From an uncultured Sutterella sp. (lineage in GTDB: Bacteria > Pseudomonadota > Gammaproteobacteria > Burkholderiales > Burkholderiaceae_F): a stretch of DNA of 34,096 bases. Under the pieces are notes generated by a model that had not been told where the DNA came from, searched no databases, and saw only the letters and a program-made list of their open reading frames with translations. The position numbers and the translations under genes were made by a program. The stretch covers positions 1 to 34,096 of the forward strand of contig UQTE01000022.1 in the NCBI GenBank assembly GCA_900543805.1, read 5' to 3'. Every line of letters starts with the position of its first letter. Position 1 is the first letter of the stretch. Below, in pieces: positions 25,182 through 33,446 of the stretch.

Positions 25182-25204
25182 GGGAAACGGAGAGAAAAGG
25201 GTTG

Positions 25205-25234
25205 CAAAAAGGCCGCCGGACGCATCCGACGGCC
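25205..25234 (-). terminator. Intrinsic terminator of the NSS transporter gene
   Basis: On the minus strand GGCCG-T-CGGA / TCCG-G-CGGCC arms around TGCG are followed by TTTTTGC. Confidence 0.85.
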
Positions 25235-25254
25235 CCTGAGGAAGAAAGGTCGAG

Positions 25255-26652
25255 TTACGCGAAGAAGCCGCGCAGACCGTAGGCGAAGATCGCGACGATC
25301 ACGACCGGAATGATGTAGCGCACAAGCGCATACCAGACGCCCGTCGACTTGTGGACGAGCGCGCCGTTGTTGTCGATTTCGGCGACGGCGTTCTGCTTCA
25401 TGACCCAGCCCACGTAGAGGGTCGCGCCCAGGGCCGTGATGACGAAGCAGATGTTGCCGCTCACGAAGTCGAAGGCGTCGAAGATGTTGCGGTCGAGAAT
25501 GCGCACGTCGCGCCAGGGACCGTAGGCCATGATGCAGGGAATGTTCCCGAAGACGAAGATCCCGCCCAAAACCCAGTTGATCGCGCGGTGCAGAAGAATG
25601 CGGTGACGTTCAAAGAGAACGCTGATGATCACCTGGTAGATGGTAAGCGACGTCGTCAAAGCCGCGATGATGAGGAGAAGGAAGAAGACCACGGCGAAGA
25701 AGTTGCCGAGGAACATTTCCGAGAAGGCGATCGGGAGCGACTTGAAGACGAGCGAGGGACCCGAATCCGGAGCGAGGTGGGCGCTGAAGAGCGACGGGAA
25801 GATCATGAAGCCCGCCATGACGGCGACGAGCGTATTGATGACGCCGGTGATGACGGCGGTCTTCACCATGTCTTCCTTCTGGTTCAGGTGCGAAGAAAGC
25901 GTGATCATCACGCCGAAGCCGAGCGAAAGCGCAAAGAAGACCTGCCCCAAGACGTCGAGAAGAAGTTTCGGCGTGATCTTCGAGAAGTCGGGCGTGAGGT
26001 AAAAGCGCACGCCTTCCATGGCGTTGTCGAGAGTGAGGTTGCGGATCACCATGACGATGAGGCACAAAAAGAGCGCCGGCATCAGGTACTTCACCGACTT
26101 TTCAATCCCCTCGATCACCCCCTTTCGCAGGATCACCCAGTTGATGAGCACGAAGACGAAGGTGAAGCACGCGATCGCGAAGGGCGAGTTTTCGATCTTG
26201 TCGGCGTAGAAGGCTTCGGTGACTTCCTTCGTAATCGGGCTCGAGAGGTCGAGCCCGCCCGCAAAGCCCGCGGCGCCCAGAAGAATGTGCCAGATGTAGG
26301 AGAGCACCCAGCCCCCGATCACCATGTAGTAGGCGAGAATCCCGAAGGCCCCCAAAAGTCCCGTGTAGCCAAAGATCTTCCAGAGGGCGTTCGGCTTCTT
26401 GCCGTTGTCGACGCCCGCGCGCACGAAGGCGTCGACGCTGTTCGACTGGGCGCGCCGTCCGATGACGTTTTCGACGAGGATGATCGGGATGCCCACGAGC
26501 AGCATCACGAGACAGAAGGTGAGCACGTAGGCGCCGCCGCCGTTTTCACCCACGAGATACGGAAAGCGCCAGGTGGCGCCGAAACCGATGGTCGCGCCGG
26601 CAACCGTGAGGATGTATGTCAAACGGCTGGACCAGGTTTGGCGTGTACTCAT
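25255..26652 (-). CDS. Neurotransmitter:sodium symporter (NSS/SNF family)
   Basis: 465 residues with about 11-12 hydrophobic segments. The first helix AGATIGFGATWRFPYL and then ENGGGAYVLTFCLVM carry the LeuT/MhsT family signature (unwound helix 1 with Na+ and substrate contacts, RFP motif, ENGGG). Downstream it has SLGFGVMITLSSH in helix 6/7 and LIIAALTTSLTIYQVI. It imports an amino acid or related compound with Na+ across the inner membrane; bacterial members most often carry Trp, Leu, Ala or Tyr. GGAG lies 9 bases before the ATG. It stands alone with its own terminator. Linkage to the flavin reductases is not evident. Confidence 0.93.
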   Translation of the reverse strand: MSTRQTWSSRLTYILTVAGATIGFGATWRFPYLVGENGGGAYVLTFCLVMLLVGIPIILVENVIGRRAQSNSVDAFVRAGVDNGKKPNALWKIFGYTGLLGAFGILAYYMVIGGWVLSYIWHILLGAAGFAGGLDLSSPITKEVTEAFYADKIENSPFAIACFTFVFVLINWVILRKGVIEGIEKSVKYLMPALFLCLIVMVIRNLTLDNAMEGVRFYLTPDFSKITPKLLLDVLGQVFFALSLGFGVMITLSSHLNQKEDMVKTAVITGVINTLVAVMAGFMIFPSLFSAHLAPDSGPSLVFKSLPIAFSEMFLGNFFAVVFFLLLIIAALTTSLTIYQVIISVLFERHRILLHRAINWVLGGIFVFGNIPCIMAYGPWRDVRILDRNIFDAFDFVSGNICFVITALGATLYVGWVMKQNAVAEIDNNGALVHKSTGVWYALVRYIIPVVIVAIFAYGLRGFFA

Positions 26653-27083
26653 AAGGATTCTCCAGAGTTATTGGTTATTGGAATGCACGAGGAACCGCAG
26701 GCTCTGCGGCGGGGAATCGCCTGAGGGAGGGCGACGCGGCCGGTGCGTCCGCTGATGGAGGGAAGTTCGGCGCCCGGCTTTCTTGTGCATGGAGATGTCG
26801 AACCGACGGGAACGTTGGGGAGCGTCCGCGAGAGTTCGAGACTCGGAAGTTCTCATTGTAGACCGAAGCGGTATGCCGGAGGGGCTTGAACCTTCGGCGC
26901 AAAACCCTAGTCCGAACGCGCGGATGAGTAACGACGGGTGTCGCCTCGACGAAAAATGCTCCCGGCTCGGAGGACGGCGGAGAAAAACAGTACGGTGGGA
27001 AGGCGCAAGGCCCCTTACGACGAACGGCTCCCATTCAAGACTGAAATCGGAGCCGTCTTCGTTTGGGGGATGAGTTCGGGCGA
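26653..27083. other. Gene-free region between the transporter and higA-like genes
   Basis: No gene is supported. On the minus strand TACAAT at about 26855-26861 could be a -10 for the transporter but lacks a -35. A sequence resembling a tRNA T-arm (GGTTCAAGCC on the minus strand near 26890) has no matching acceptor or D arm. Confidence 0.35.
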
Positions 27084-27359
27084 TCAGTCGGAAGATTCGT
27101 CACGGGCGGCATGCGCCGCCTGCCACGCTTCGAATTCCTTCTGCATGGCGAACCACATGGCCGCGGGCGGGCCTTCGAGGTTGCCGGCGATCCTCTCTGC
27201 AAGATCCTGCGTGATGGGAGCCTTTTCGTCGAGCACGGCGCGAAGGTCTTCCTCTTCTACACCGATGCGTTTTGCAAAGGTTCGGGGAGCGATCCCAAAC
27301 TCTTCGAGATCTTCCCGAAGATAGCGGCCGGGGTGCGGTGGAACGTACGTGCTGGTCAT
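27084..27359 (-). CDS. higA: HigA-type XRE antitoxin, without a HigB partner
   Basis: 91 residues from the ATG at 27359 with AAGGAG 6 bases upstream. PPHPGRYLREDLEEFGI is the HigA addiction-module signature (HPGxxL). It is followed by a helix-turn-helix (RTFAKRIGVEEEDLRAVLDE) and ITQDLAERIAGNLE, then MWFAMQKEFEAWQA. HigA normally neutralises the HigB mRNA interferase encoded just upstream. Here the 157 bases upstream to topB hold no HigB frame, and nothing follows downstream. A perfect 8-bp inverted repeat 48 bases before the start looks like its own operator. It probably acts as a stand-alone repressor or is a TA relic. Confidence 0.88.
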   Translation of the reverse strand: MTSTYVPPHPGRYLREDLEEFGIAPRTFAKRIGVEEEDLRAVLDEKAPITQDLAERIAGNLEGPPAAMWFAMQKEFEAWQAAHAARDESSD

Positions 27360-27406
27360 GAGATTCTCCTTCTGTGGTTGTTCTGCAGTTTCAGTGTAAC
27401 GACGCA

Positions 27407-27427
27407 GTGCGACAAACAATGTCGCAC
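27407..27427. promoter_or_regulatory. Operator for the HigA-like protein
   Basis: GTGCGACA-AACAA-TGTCGCAC: perfect 8-bp arms with a 5-base spacer, 48 bases upstream of the higA-like start and 90 bases before topB. HigA proteins typically bind such repeats in their own promoter. Confidence 0.7.
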
Positions 27428-27516
27428 AAAAAACCGACGCTCCGCCTTTCTCCCTCCTCTCCATCGCGAACCCGCTACACTTTGCCTCGTCTTTCTCTTT
27501 CTTTTCGTCTCTCCGC

Positions 27517-29499
27517 ATGCCCGAACCCGCCACCGGAACGCTCTACATCGCCGAAAAGCCGTCGCTCGGCCGCGCCATCGCGGAGGGCCTCGGCATCGTC
27601 CGCCGAGAAAACGGCTTCTTCGTCTGCCGCAACGGCACGACCGTCACCTGGTGCTTCGGACATCTCTTCGAGCAGGCCGAACCCGACGCCTATCTCCCCG
27701 ACGACATCCCGACGACGAAGCGCGGAAAGAAGATGTGGCGCCTGCGGGACCTCCCCGTGATCCCTTCTGAGTGGAAGACGCTCGTTCGCAAGCAAAAGGG
27801 CGTGAAGGGCCAGCTCTCCGTCATCGGAAAACTCATCCGCTCCTCGGCCGTCATCGTGAACGCGGGCGACCCGGACCGCGAAGGACAGCTCTTGGTCGAC
27901 GAAGTCCTCGAACACTTCCGCGTGCGAAAGCCCGTGAAGCGCTTCTGGGTGTCCGCGATCGACCCAGCCTCGATCAAGAAGGGTCTTGCGGCGCTCAAAG
28001 AAAACCAAGGCTTCGCCGGCATGCGCGACGCCGCCCGTGCGCGCTCGAGAGCCGACTGGCTTCTCGGCATGAATCTCTCGCGGGCCTATACGCTTACGGG
28101 CCCGGGCGGCCTCATTGCGGTGGGGCGCGTGCAGACGCCCACCTTGGCGATGGTCGCGCGGCGCGACTACGCCGTGCAGCACTTCGTCCCGAAACCCTAT
28201 CTCGCGATCACGGCGAATCTCGCCAAAGACGGTGCTAGCTTCCGCGCAAAGTGGCAGCCCAAGCCCGGTCAGCCCGGGATGGACGAAGAAGGAAAACTTC
28301 TTCTCGACATTCCCCTGGGACGATTCTTGATCGAACGTCTCTCCAAGGAAAAGACCGCGACGGTCCTCTCCGCCGAGACGAAGCGTAAGCGCGTTTATCC
28401 GCCCAAGGTCTATTCGCTCGCCGACATTCAGGCGGAGGCGAACCGCCTTTACGGCTTTACGGCAGAAGAAACGCTCTCGGGCTGTCAGGCGCTCTACGAA
28501 AAGCACAAGGTGACTAGCTACCCGAGAACGGATTCTTCCTACCTTCCCGAATCCCAGCACGCGGAAGCCCCGGGCGTACTCGCCGCGATCGCGAAGACCT
28601 TTCCCGCGACCGCCAGGGCCGTGGAGAAGGCCAATCCTAGCCTCAAGAGCCCCGTCTTCAACGACAAGAAGGTGACGGCGCACCACGGGATCGTCCCGGT
28701 CGCGCACGCCGTCGACTGGTCGCAGTTGTCGGACCGGGAGCAAAAGCTCTATCGACTCATCGCAAAGCGCTACATCGCACAGTTCTTCCCGGTGCACGAG
28801 TACGACGAAACGGTCGTGAAGCTCGCGATTGGAGACGAAACCTTCACCGCCCGAGGACGCGTGGTCGTGGTGAAGGGATGGAAGGCGCTCTACGCCAAGG
28901 CTGAAAAGACCGCGCCCGAAAAGCGCACGGCGAAAAGCCGCAAGGGAGACGAGAAGAACGGAGAGGAGGACGAAGACGCCGCCCAGACGCTCCCTCCCCT
29001 CGCCCAAGGGGACGTCGTCGACGTGCTCTCGGTCGACGGGCGAGAAGACCAGACGAAGCCCCCCGCCTACTTTACGGAAGGCACCTTGATCGCCGCGATG
29101 GAGACGATCTGGAAGAGTTTCGACGACCCGCACCTGCAGGAGAAACTCAAGGAAGCGGGCGGGATCGGCACGCCCGCGACCCGCTCGACGATCATCCAGG
29201 AGCTCAAACGCAAGAACTATCTCGAAACCGAAGGGAAGAAGCTTCACTGCACGGAAGAGGGCCGCAAGGTGCTCCTCACGGCCTCCCCCAAGGTGCGAAG
29301 CGCCGTGCTCACGGCACACTTTGAGGCAAAGCTGCAGGAAATCGAGCGCGGAACGACGACGCTTTCCGCCTTCGTCACGGAGTACGAAGACTTCATTCGG
29401 TCGGAGTTGGCCGAGGTGATGGCCAAGCGCGGGGCAGCCCAAGCGGAACGTAAGGCGGCCGCCGCAGAGGACCCCCTTTCACGGCCGTCGGAAGGCTGA
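27517..29499 (+). CDS. topB: DNA topoisomerase III
   Basis: 660 residues, close to E. coli TopB (653). The Toprim domain begins LYIAEKPSLGRAIA and has the metal site GDPDREGQ at 117-124. The type IA core has the catalytic Tyr335 in TSYPRTDSSYLP, GLGL-like GGLIAVGRVQTPTLAM, and AGGIGTPATRSTIIQEL toward the C-terminus. The C-terminal tail is charged and lacks zinc-finger Cys clusters, as is usual for topo III. The enzyme passes single strands to decatenate and to resolve recombination intermediates. No Shine-Dalgarno precedes the ATG; the leader is pyrimidine-rich. A possible -10 TACACT lies at 27475-27480, so translation may start on a short or nearly leaderless mRNA. Divergent from higA. Confidence 0.95.
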   Translation: MPEPATGTLYIAEKPSLGRAIAEGLGIVRRENGFFVCRNGTTVTWCFGHLFEQAEPDAYLPDDIPTTKRGKKMWRLRDLPVIPSEWKTLVRKQKGVKGQLSVIGKLIRSSAVIVNAGDPDREGQLLVDEVLEHFRVRKPVKRFWVSAIDPASIKKGLAALKENQGFAGMRDAARARSRADWLLGMNLSRAYTLTGPGGLIAVGRVQTPTLAMVARRDYAVQHFVPKPYLAITANLAKDGASFRAKWQPKPGQPGMDEEGKLLLDIPLGRFLIERLSKEKTATVLSAETKRKRVYPPKVYSLADIQAEANRLYGFTAEETLSGCQALYEKHKVTSYPRTDSSYLPESQHAEAPGVLAAIAKTFPATARAVEKANPSLKSPVFNDKKVTAHHGIVPVAHAVDWSQLSDREQKLYRLIAKRYIAQFFPVHEYDETVVKLAIGDETFTARGRVVVVKGWKALYAKAEKTAPEKRTAKSRKGDEKNGEEDEDAAQTLPPLAQGDVVDVLSVDGREDQTKPPAYFTEGTLIAAMETIWKSFDDPHLQEKLKEAGGIGTPATRSTIIQELKRKNYLETEGKKLHCTEEGRKVLLTASPKVRSAVLTAHFEAKLQEIERGTTTLSAFVTEYEDFIRSELAEVMAKRGAAQAERKAAAAEDPLSRPSEG

Positions 29500-29675
29500 C
29501 GGGGCGGATCGCAGCGGGGAACCAGGCAGTCTCTCGGATCCCGGGCCATCCTTCTCATGGGAAAAATCCGACGGCCGGCATCGCACGGAAGGACGGTCTC
29601 CCCTTTCGCCCGGACACGCTTCTCGAACCCGTCCGCAACGCCCGCCCCGACCGCCGGGTTTCCCGTCGTCTCCCG
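29500..29675. other. Short region between convergent topB and LysR genes
   Basis: No gene is supported, and no hairpin with a T-run was recognised between the two convergent stop codons. Confidence 0.35.
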
Positions 29676-30668
29676 TCAGCGCAGGTAGTTTTTCGGCTCC
29701 TCGCCGAGGACAGAAAACACCTTGAACTCCCGCTCGAAGGAGGCCTCCCGCTCCCTTCGGACGAGCCAGTGCGCAAACGCCGCGATCTCGGGCCGGGTCT
29801 TCATCTTCTCCTTTTGTACGAGCACGCTTCGCTGGAAGGGCTGTCGATGCCAGCCGCGAAGGACCTGCACGAGTTCGCCGCGAAGGATTTCGGTCAACAT
29901 GAATTCGGCCGGGAGGTCGAAGACGATCCCGATCCCCGCCACCGCGCTGTCCCGTAGCCCGATGGAGTCTTCCGAATAGATCGTCTGTCCGAAGCGGGCC
30001 TGATGCGACTGCCGATTCCGATAGAGGTGACCTCTGGAAACCGGGAAATTCTCCCCGATGCGCTCGAGCCCGATGTGGTGCGCGAGGTCTTCGGGGGACT
30101 TGGGCGTTCCGTAGCGGCGCAGATAGTCGGGCGAACAAGCCATGATGCAGGGAAGAAGGCGCGTGTCCTCCCGCCAGAGTCCGGGGCGCTGCACGTCGCT
30201 TGCCGTCACGAGCACGTCCACTTCGCCGCGCTCTACGTCCGCGATGCTCTTTTCCTTGTAGAGACTGAAGGAGACGTTCGGGTGGATCTTCATGTATTCC
30301 TGAAGAAGCGGCGGGAGACACTCGTGCCCGTAGCCCTGATAGGCCGAAATCGAAATGACGTAGCGGTCGTCGGCGGGTCCCGCCGCGGCGGACGCTCCCG
30401 CGATCGAAAGGTTTTCCGTGCAGAAGCGCTCGAAATTCTCGACGATCGGCGCGACGACGTCAAAAAGCGCGTCGCCCCGGAGCGTCCCCGTCATGGGGCG
30501 ACGCCTACGGTTGAGAAGCGCCTCCCCCACCGAGTGCTCGAGGTCGGTCAACATCCGGCTCGCGGCCGCAGGCGCGAGATTGAGTTCCATCGCCGCCCGC
30601 GAGAGCGAACCCGTGCGGATCACCCGGCAGAAAAGCCGCCAGGCCGCGAAATCCTCTCGTCGATCCAT
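29676..30668 (-). CDS. LysR-type transcriptional regulator
   Basis: 330 residues. The N-terminal winged HTH (WRLFCRVIRTGSLSRAAMEL, then APAAASRMLTDLEHSVGEAL) is followed by a LysR substrate-binding domain (DVLVTASDVQRPGL, then LLPCIMACSPDYLRRYGTP and SVAGIGIVFDLP-type segments). A GGGAG-rich leader lies before the ATG at 30668. It is divergent from the flavoprotein gene 31036-32559. The 367-base gap holds repeated TTTGACG/CGTCAAA elements of the kind LysR proteins bind. Inferred to activate the flavoprotein gene in response to its substrate. Confidence 0.92.
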   Translation of the reverse strand: MDRREDFAAWRLFCRVIRTGSLSRAAMELNLAPAAASRMLTDLEHSVGEALLNRRRRPMTGTLRGDALFDVVAPIVENFERFCTENLSIAGASAAAGPADDRYVISISAYQGYGHECLPPLLQEYMKIHPNVSFSLYKEKSIADVERGEVDVLVTASDVQRPGLWREDTRLLPCIMACSPDYLRRYGTPKSPEDLAHHIGLERIGENFPVSRGHLYRNRQSHQARFGQTIYSEDSIGLRDSAVAGIGIVFDLPAEFMLTEILRGELVQVLRGWHRQPFQRSVLVQKEKMKTRPEIAAFAHWLVRREREASFEREFKVFSVLGEEPKNYLR

Positions 30669-30779
30669 CCTTTCTCTCCCTATTCCTGCCGGCCCAAGCG
30701 GCCCCGTCCGTCCCGAGATCGGGCGACGCGCGGACCCGTCGACGTCCGCGATCGCCTCTGCGGGAAGATTCTACCACCT

Positions 30780-30796
30780 TTTGACGATTCGTCAAA
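30780..30796. promoter_or_regulatory. LysR-type binding site candidate
   Basis: TTTGACG-ATT-CGTCAAA: perfect 7-bp arms with a 3-base spacer, within the divergent LysR/flavoprotein gap, 112 bases from the LysR start. Confidence 0.65.
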
Positions 30797-30846
30797 TCAG
30801 GTTTTTCGCCGGGGACCTGTCCCCGTCCCTTTCCTTTTTCTACACT

Positions 30847-30859
30847 TTTGAGCGTCAAA
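30847..30859. promoter_or_regulatory. Second LysR-type half-site pair
   Basis: TTTGA-GCG-TCAAA repeats the motif of 30780-30796, 67 bases centre to centre-to-edge downstream. TACACT (30841-30846), a possible -10, adjoins it. A further half-site TTTGACG lies at 30999-31005, before the flavoprotein start. Confidence 0.5.
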
Positions 30860-31035
30860 GATCTTCAACGAAACGCATCCCGTTGATTTCAATGACCTTC
30901 TGATCGACGGATTCCGGAATCTCCACCCTTCAGACACGCGTCCCCGACGAGCTTGCGCCGACCCGACCGTCTCCGCGCCCGTCATTTGATTTTGCGTTTT
31001 TGACGAAACGCGACGCCCTCAAAGGAGAAATCACC

Positions 31036-32559
31036 ATGTCCGAAATGAATCGTCGTTCCTTCCTTCGCGCCGGCAGTCTCTGCGGCATCGCCGGCCTCAC
31101 GGCCGGTGCCGCCACCCTCGCCCGCGCCGCCGAACCGGCCTGCCCCGTCCTTCCCAAGTGGGACGAATCCGTCGACGTCCTCATCGTCGGCTCCGGCTTT
31201 GCCGGTCTTGCCGCCGCCCTCGAAGCCCACAAGGCGGGCGCCAAGGTCCTCGTCCTCGAAAAGATGCCGATCGCGGGCGGCAACTCCGCCATCTGCGGCG
31301 GCGACATGTGCGCCATCGGCACGCCCCAGCAGCTCTCGCACAACATCAAGGACACGCCCGAAGAGCTCGAACAGGATATCCTTGTGAACGGCCTCTACCT
31401 CAACAACCCCGAAAAGGTTCGCTTCCTCGCCGAACACGCCAAGTCCAAATACGAATGGACCGTGAACGAACTCAAGGTCGAATGGGTGTCAGGCATCGGC
31501 ATGGAAGGCGGTCACTCGCATCCCCGCTCCCACACGACGAAGCAGGGTTCGGGCTCGGGCATCGTCCGTCCGCTTCTCGCCCGTCTCGAAGAACGCGGCG
31601 TCAAGCCCCGCACCCGTTGCTACGTCGACGAAATCATTCGCGACGGCAACGGCCGCGTGCGCGGTCTGAAGGTCTATGAAGGCTATCGCTTCCCGAAGGC
31701 GGGTTCCGGCAAGGTGAAGTACATCAAAGCCAAGAAGGGCGTCATCCTCTGCCACGGCGGCTTCTCGGCCGACGTCGAATACCGCATGCTGCAGGACCCG
31801 AAGCTCACGAACAAAAACCAGACGACGAACCAGCCGGGCGCCACGTCCGAACTCTGGCGCGAATCGAGCCGCATCGGCGCTCTGCAGGTCCAGAACGACT
31901 GGATTCAGTGCACGCCTTGGAACAACGCCATCGAAAAGGGCATGGGCGTGAGCTGGTCCTTCGCGCAGTACGTCGCCGGTGAATTCGGCGTCTGGGTCAC
32001 GACGAAGGGCAAGCGCTTCGTGAACGAAAACGCCAACCGCAAGGTCCGCGCCGACGCCATTCTCGTCGAACAGGGCAAGGGTCTGCACTGCATCGCCGTC
32101 GCCAACAAGGCCGCGAGCGCCGCGCTCGCCGAACGCCGTCCTGGCTTCGTCGAAGACTGCGTCAAAAAGGGCCTCGTCAAGGAATGCGCCACGCTCGACG
32201 AAATCGCCAAGGCCTTCTCGATCGACGCGGCCGCCCTCAAGGCCACGATCGACGAATACAACGCGGGCGTCAAGGCCGGCAAGGACGCCCTCGGCAAGGA
32301 CGTGAGCCGTGTCAAGCCCATGCTCGAAGGCCCGTGGCTCGCCATGGAAATGTCCCCGCGCATCCACCACTGCATGGGCGGCCTCGTCACGACGCTCAAG
32401 GGCGAAGTGATCGACGTCAAGACCTCGAAGCCGATCCCCGGCCTCTATGCCGCCGGCGAAGCCACTTCGGGGGTGCACGGCGCGGTCCGCATGGGCACGA
32501 ACGCCATTCTCGACTGCCTCGTCTTCGGCCGCGAAGCCGGCAAGGCCGCGGCGGCCTAA
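31036..32559 (+). CDS. Tat-exported FAD-dependent reductase, fumarate-reductase family
   Basis: 507 residues from the ATG at 31036, chosen for AAAGGAG 9 bases upstream. The Tat signal is NRRSFLRAGSLCGIAGL. The FAD fold is VLIVGSGFAGLAAALEA, followed by EKMPIAGGNSAICGGD. Arg and His of the fumarate-reductase-type active site are retained: GKRFVNENANR, IHHCMGG and SGVHGAVRMG. GGHSHPRSH lies near the substrate cleft. No heme motif. The closest relative in the window is 12852-14390 (shared TTNQPGATSE and DWIQC). Strongly biased toward GCC/GTC/AAG codons, suggesting high expression. Controlled, by position, by the divergent LysR protein. Substrate unknown; probably an unsaturated or hydroxylated organic acid. 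Confidence 0.92.
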   Translation: MSEMNRRSFLRAGSLCGIAGLTAGAATLARAAEPACPVLPKWDESVDVLIVGSGFAGLAAALEAHKAGAKVLVLEKMPIAGGNSAICGGDMCAIGTPQQLSHNIKDTPEELEQDILVNGLYLNNPEKVRFLAEHAKSKYEWTVNELKVEWVSGIGMEGGHSHPRSHTTKQGSGSGIVRPLLARLEERGVKPRTRCYVDEIIRDGNGRVRGLKVYEGYRFPKAGSGKVKYIKAKKGVILCHGGFSADVEYRMLQDPKLTNKNQTTNQPGATSELWRESSRIGALQVQNDWIQCTPWNNAIEKGMGVSWSFAQYVAGEFGVWVTTKGKRFVNENANRKVRADAILVEQGKGLHCIAVANKAASAALAERRPGFVEDCVKKGLVKECATLDEIAKAFSIDAAALKATIDEYNAGVKAGKDALGKDVSRVKPMLEGPWLAMEMSPRIHHCMGGLVTTLKGEVIDVKTSKPIPGLYAAGEATSGVHGAVRMGTNAILDCLVFGREAGKAAAA

Positions 32560-32578
32560 ATCCTCCCTGCAAATCCTC

Positions 32579-32626
32579 CCTCCTGCGTTCAAAGGGAGAG
32601 CGCAGGAGGCGGGATCCTCCTCCCGC
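32579..32626 (+). terminator. Two consecutive hairpins after the flavoprotein gene
   Basis: CCTCCTGCG/CGCAGGAGG (32579-32587 and 32601-32609) is followed by GCGGGA/TCCCGC (32609-32614 and 32621-32626). There is no T-run, so termination by this element is uncertain. Confidence 0.5.
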
Positions 32627-32816
32627 AAACCGAGAGCGGGATTTCTCTCCTCACGGTCGTCCGAGACATCGGGCGGCCATCTTTTTCGTCGCTGTATTCC
32701 AAAACGAAGGGAATGGAAGGGAAGGTTGGGGGCAAGCGATGCGACAAACGCATTCGTTCTTTTTGAACTAAATTGACATTTCGTCCACATTTGTCGCGTA
32801 AACACTTTCCCCTCTT

Positions 32817-32845
32817 TCGACAACTTCCTCCGACTACGGTATACT
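32817..32845 (+). promoter_or_regulatory. Sigma-70-like promoter upstream of the ImmA module
   Basis: TCGACA (32817-32822), a 17-base spacer and TATACT (32840-32845). Transcription would start near 32852. A separate TTGACA at 32773-32778 has no matching -10. Confidence 0.6.
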
Positions 32846-32864
32846 CGCGGTGCGATCTGTAACA

Positions 32865-32902
32865 AAACGGCTCCAAGACAAGTACTTGGAGCCGCCTCTT
32901 TT
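32865..32902 (+). terminator. Intrinsic terminator or attenuator in the ImmA leader
   Basis: GGCTCCAAG (32869-32877) and CTTGGAGCC (32885-32893) form a perfect 9-bp stem with a 7-base loop, followed by GCCTCTTTT. It begins about 17 bases after the predicted transcription start, so most transcripts from that promoter would end as an RNA of about 50 bases. Confidence 0.75.
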
Positions 32903-32978
32903 CGTCTTTCTGGGGCCGAAAATGACATCTCCGTCCCATAACGAACGGCAAAGTTTTGACCTTAACAAGGAGTTAGAT

Positions 32979-33446
32979 ATGACACGAGCTGTAGATACGG
33001 CTCGCGCTCTTCTGGACGAATATTGGGACTTCAATATTCCAATTTCTCCTGAAGAGTTTGCTCGCCGTTTGGGACTTAATGTTGAACGCATCGAGAATCT
33101 GGGAACCAAGTCGGGCTATCTTGACGAAGAAAATCAAATAATATATGTCAACGCTGCTGACGTTCCTGAACGCCAACGATTTACAATTGCCCATGAGCTT
33201 GGACATTTTTGTCTAGATCACGGAAGCTCGTTGCGAGATACCACTAAGGCCAACTGGTTTCGTATCAATCCTGTGCATGAACGCCTTGCGAACGAATTCG
33301 CAGCGGAACTTCTCATGCCCGCCATTGCCATGAAGGCCATGATTGAAGTGCGAAACATTAAGGATCCAGTAGCCTTACGCCAAGCATTTGGAGTTTCTTC
33401 TCAAGCCTTGTATTTTCGACTTAAAAATTTAGGCTACATCCTATGA
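32979..33446 (+). CDS. ImmA/IrrE family metallopeptidase
   Basis: 155 residues from the ATG at 32979, chosen for AAGGAG 6 bases upstream; in-frame ATGs upstream lie in the terminator leader. The zinc motif HELGH is at 72-76 and the third ligand region ERLANEFAAELLMP at 101-114, the COG2856 signature. Short N-terminal SPEEFARRLGLNVERI and C-terminal segments (VALRQAFGVSSQALYFRL) are typical. These proteases cleave HTH repressors, as in ICEBs1 ImmR and Deinococcus DdrO. No XRE repressor gene is next to it. GC content is clearly lower than the rest of the window, suggesting recent acquisition. It is translationally coupled (ATGA) to the membrane protein gene behind it. Confidence 0.93.
   Translation: MTRAVDTARALLDEYWDFNIPISPEEFARRLGLNVERIENLGTKSGYLDEENQIIYVNAADVPERQRFTIAHELGHFCLDHGSSLRDTTKANWFRINPVHERLANEFAAELLMPAIAMKAMIEVRNIKDPVALRQAFGVSSQALYFRLKNLGYIL

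Noticed and set aside
26870..26945. tRNA-like sequence with a GGTTCAAGCC T-loop on the minus strand
   Set aside because: T-stem has a mismatch, and no pairing acceptor stem or D arm could be found.
27360..27516. Possible higB gene upstream of higA
   Set aside because: The in-frame extension of the higA ORF has no toxin-like sequence and is interrupted by the operator and promoter region.
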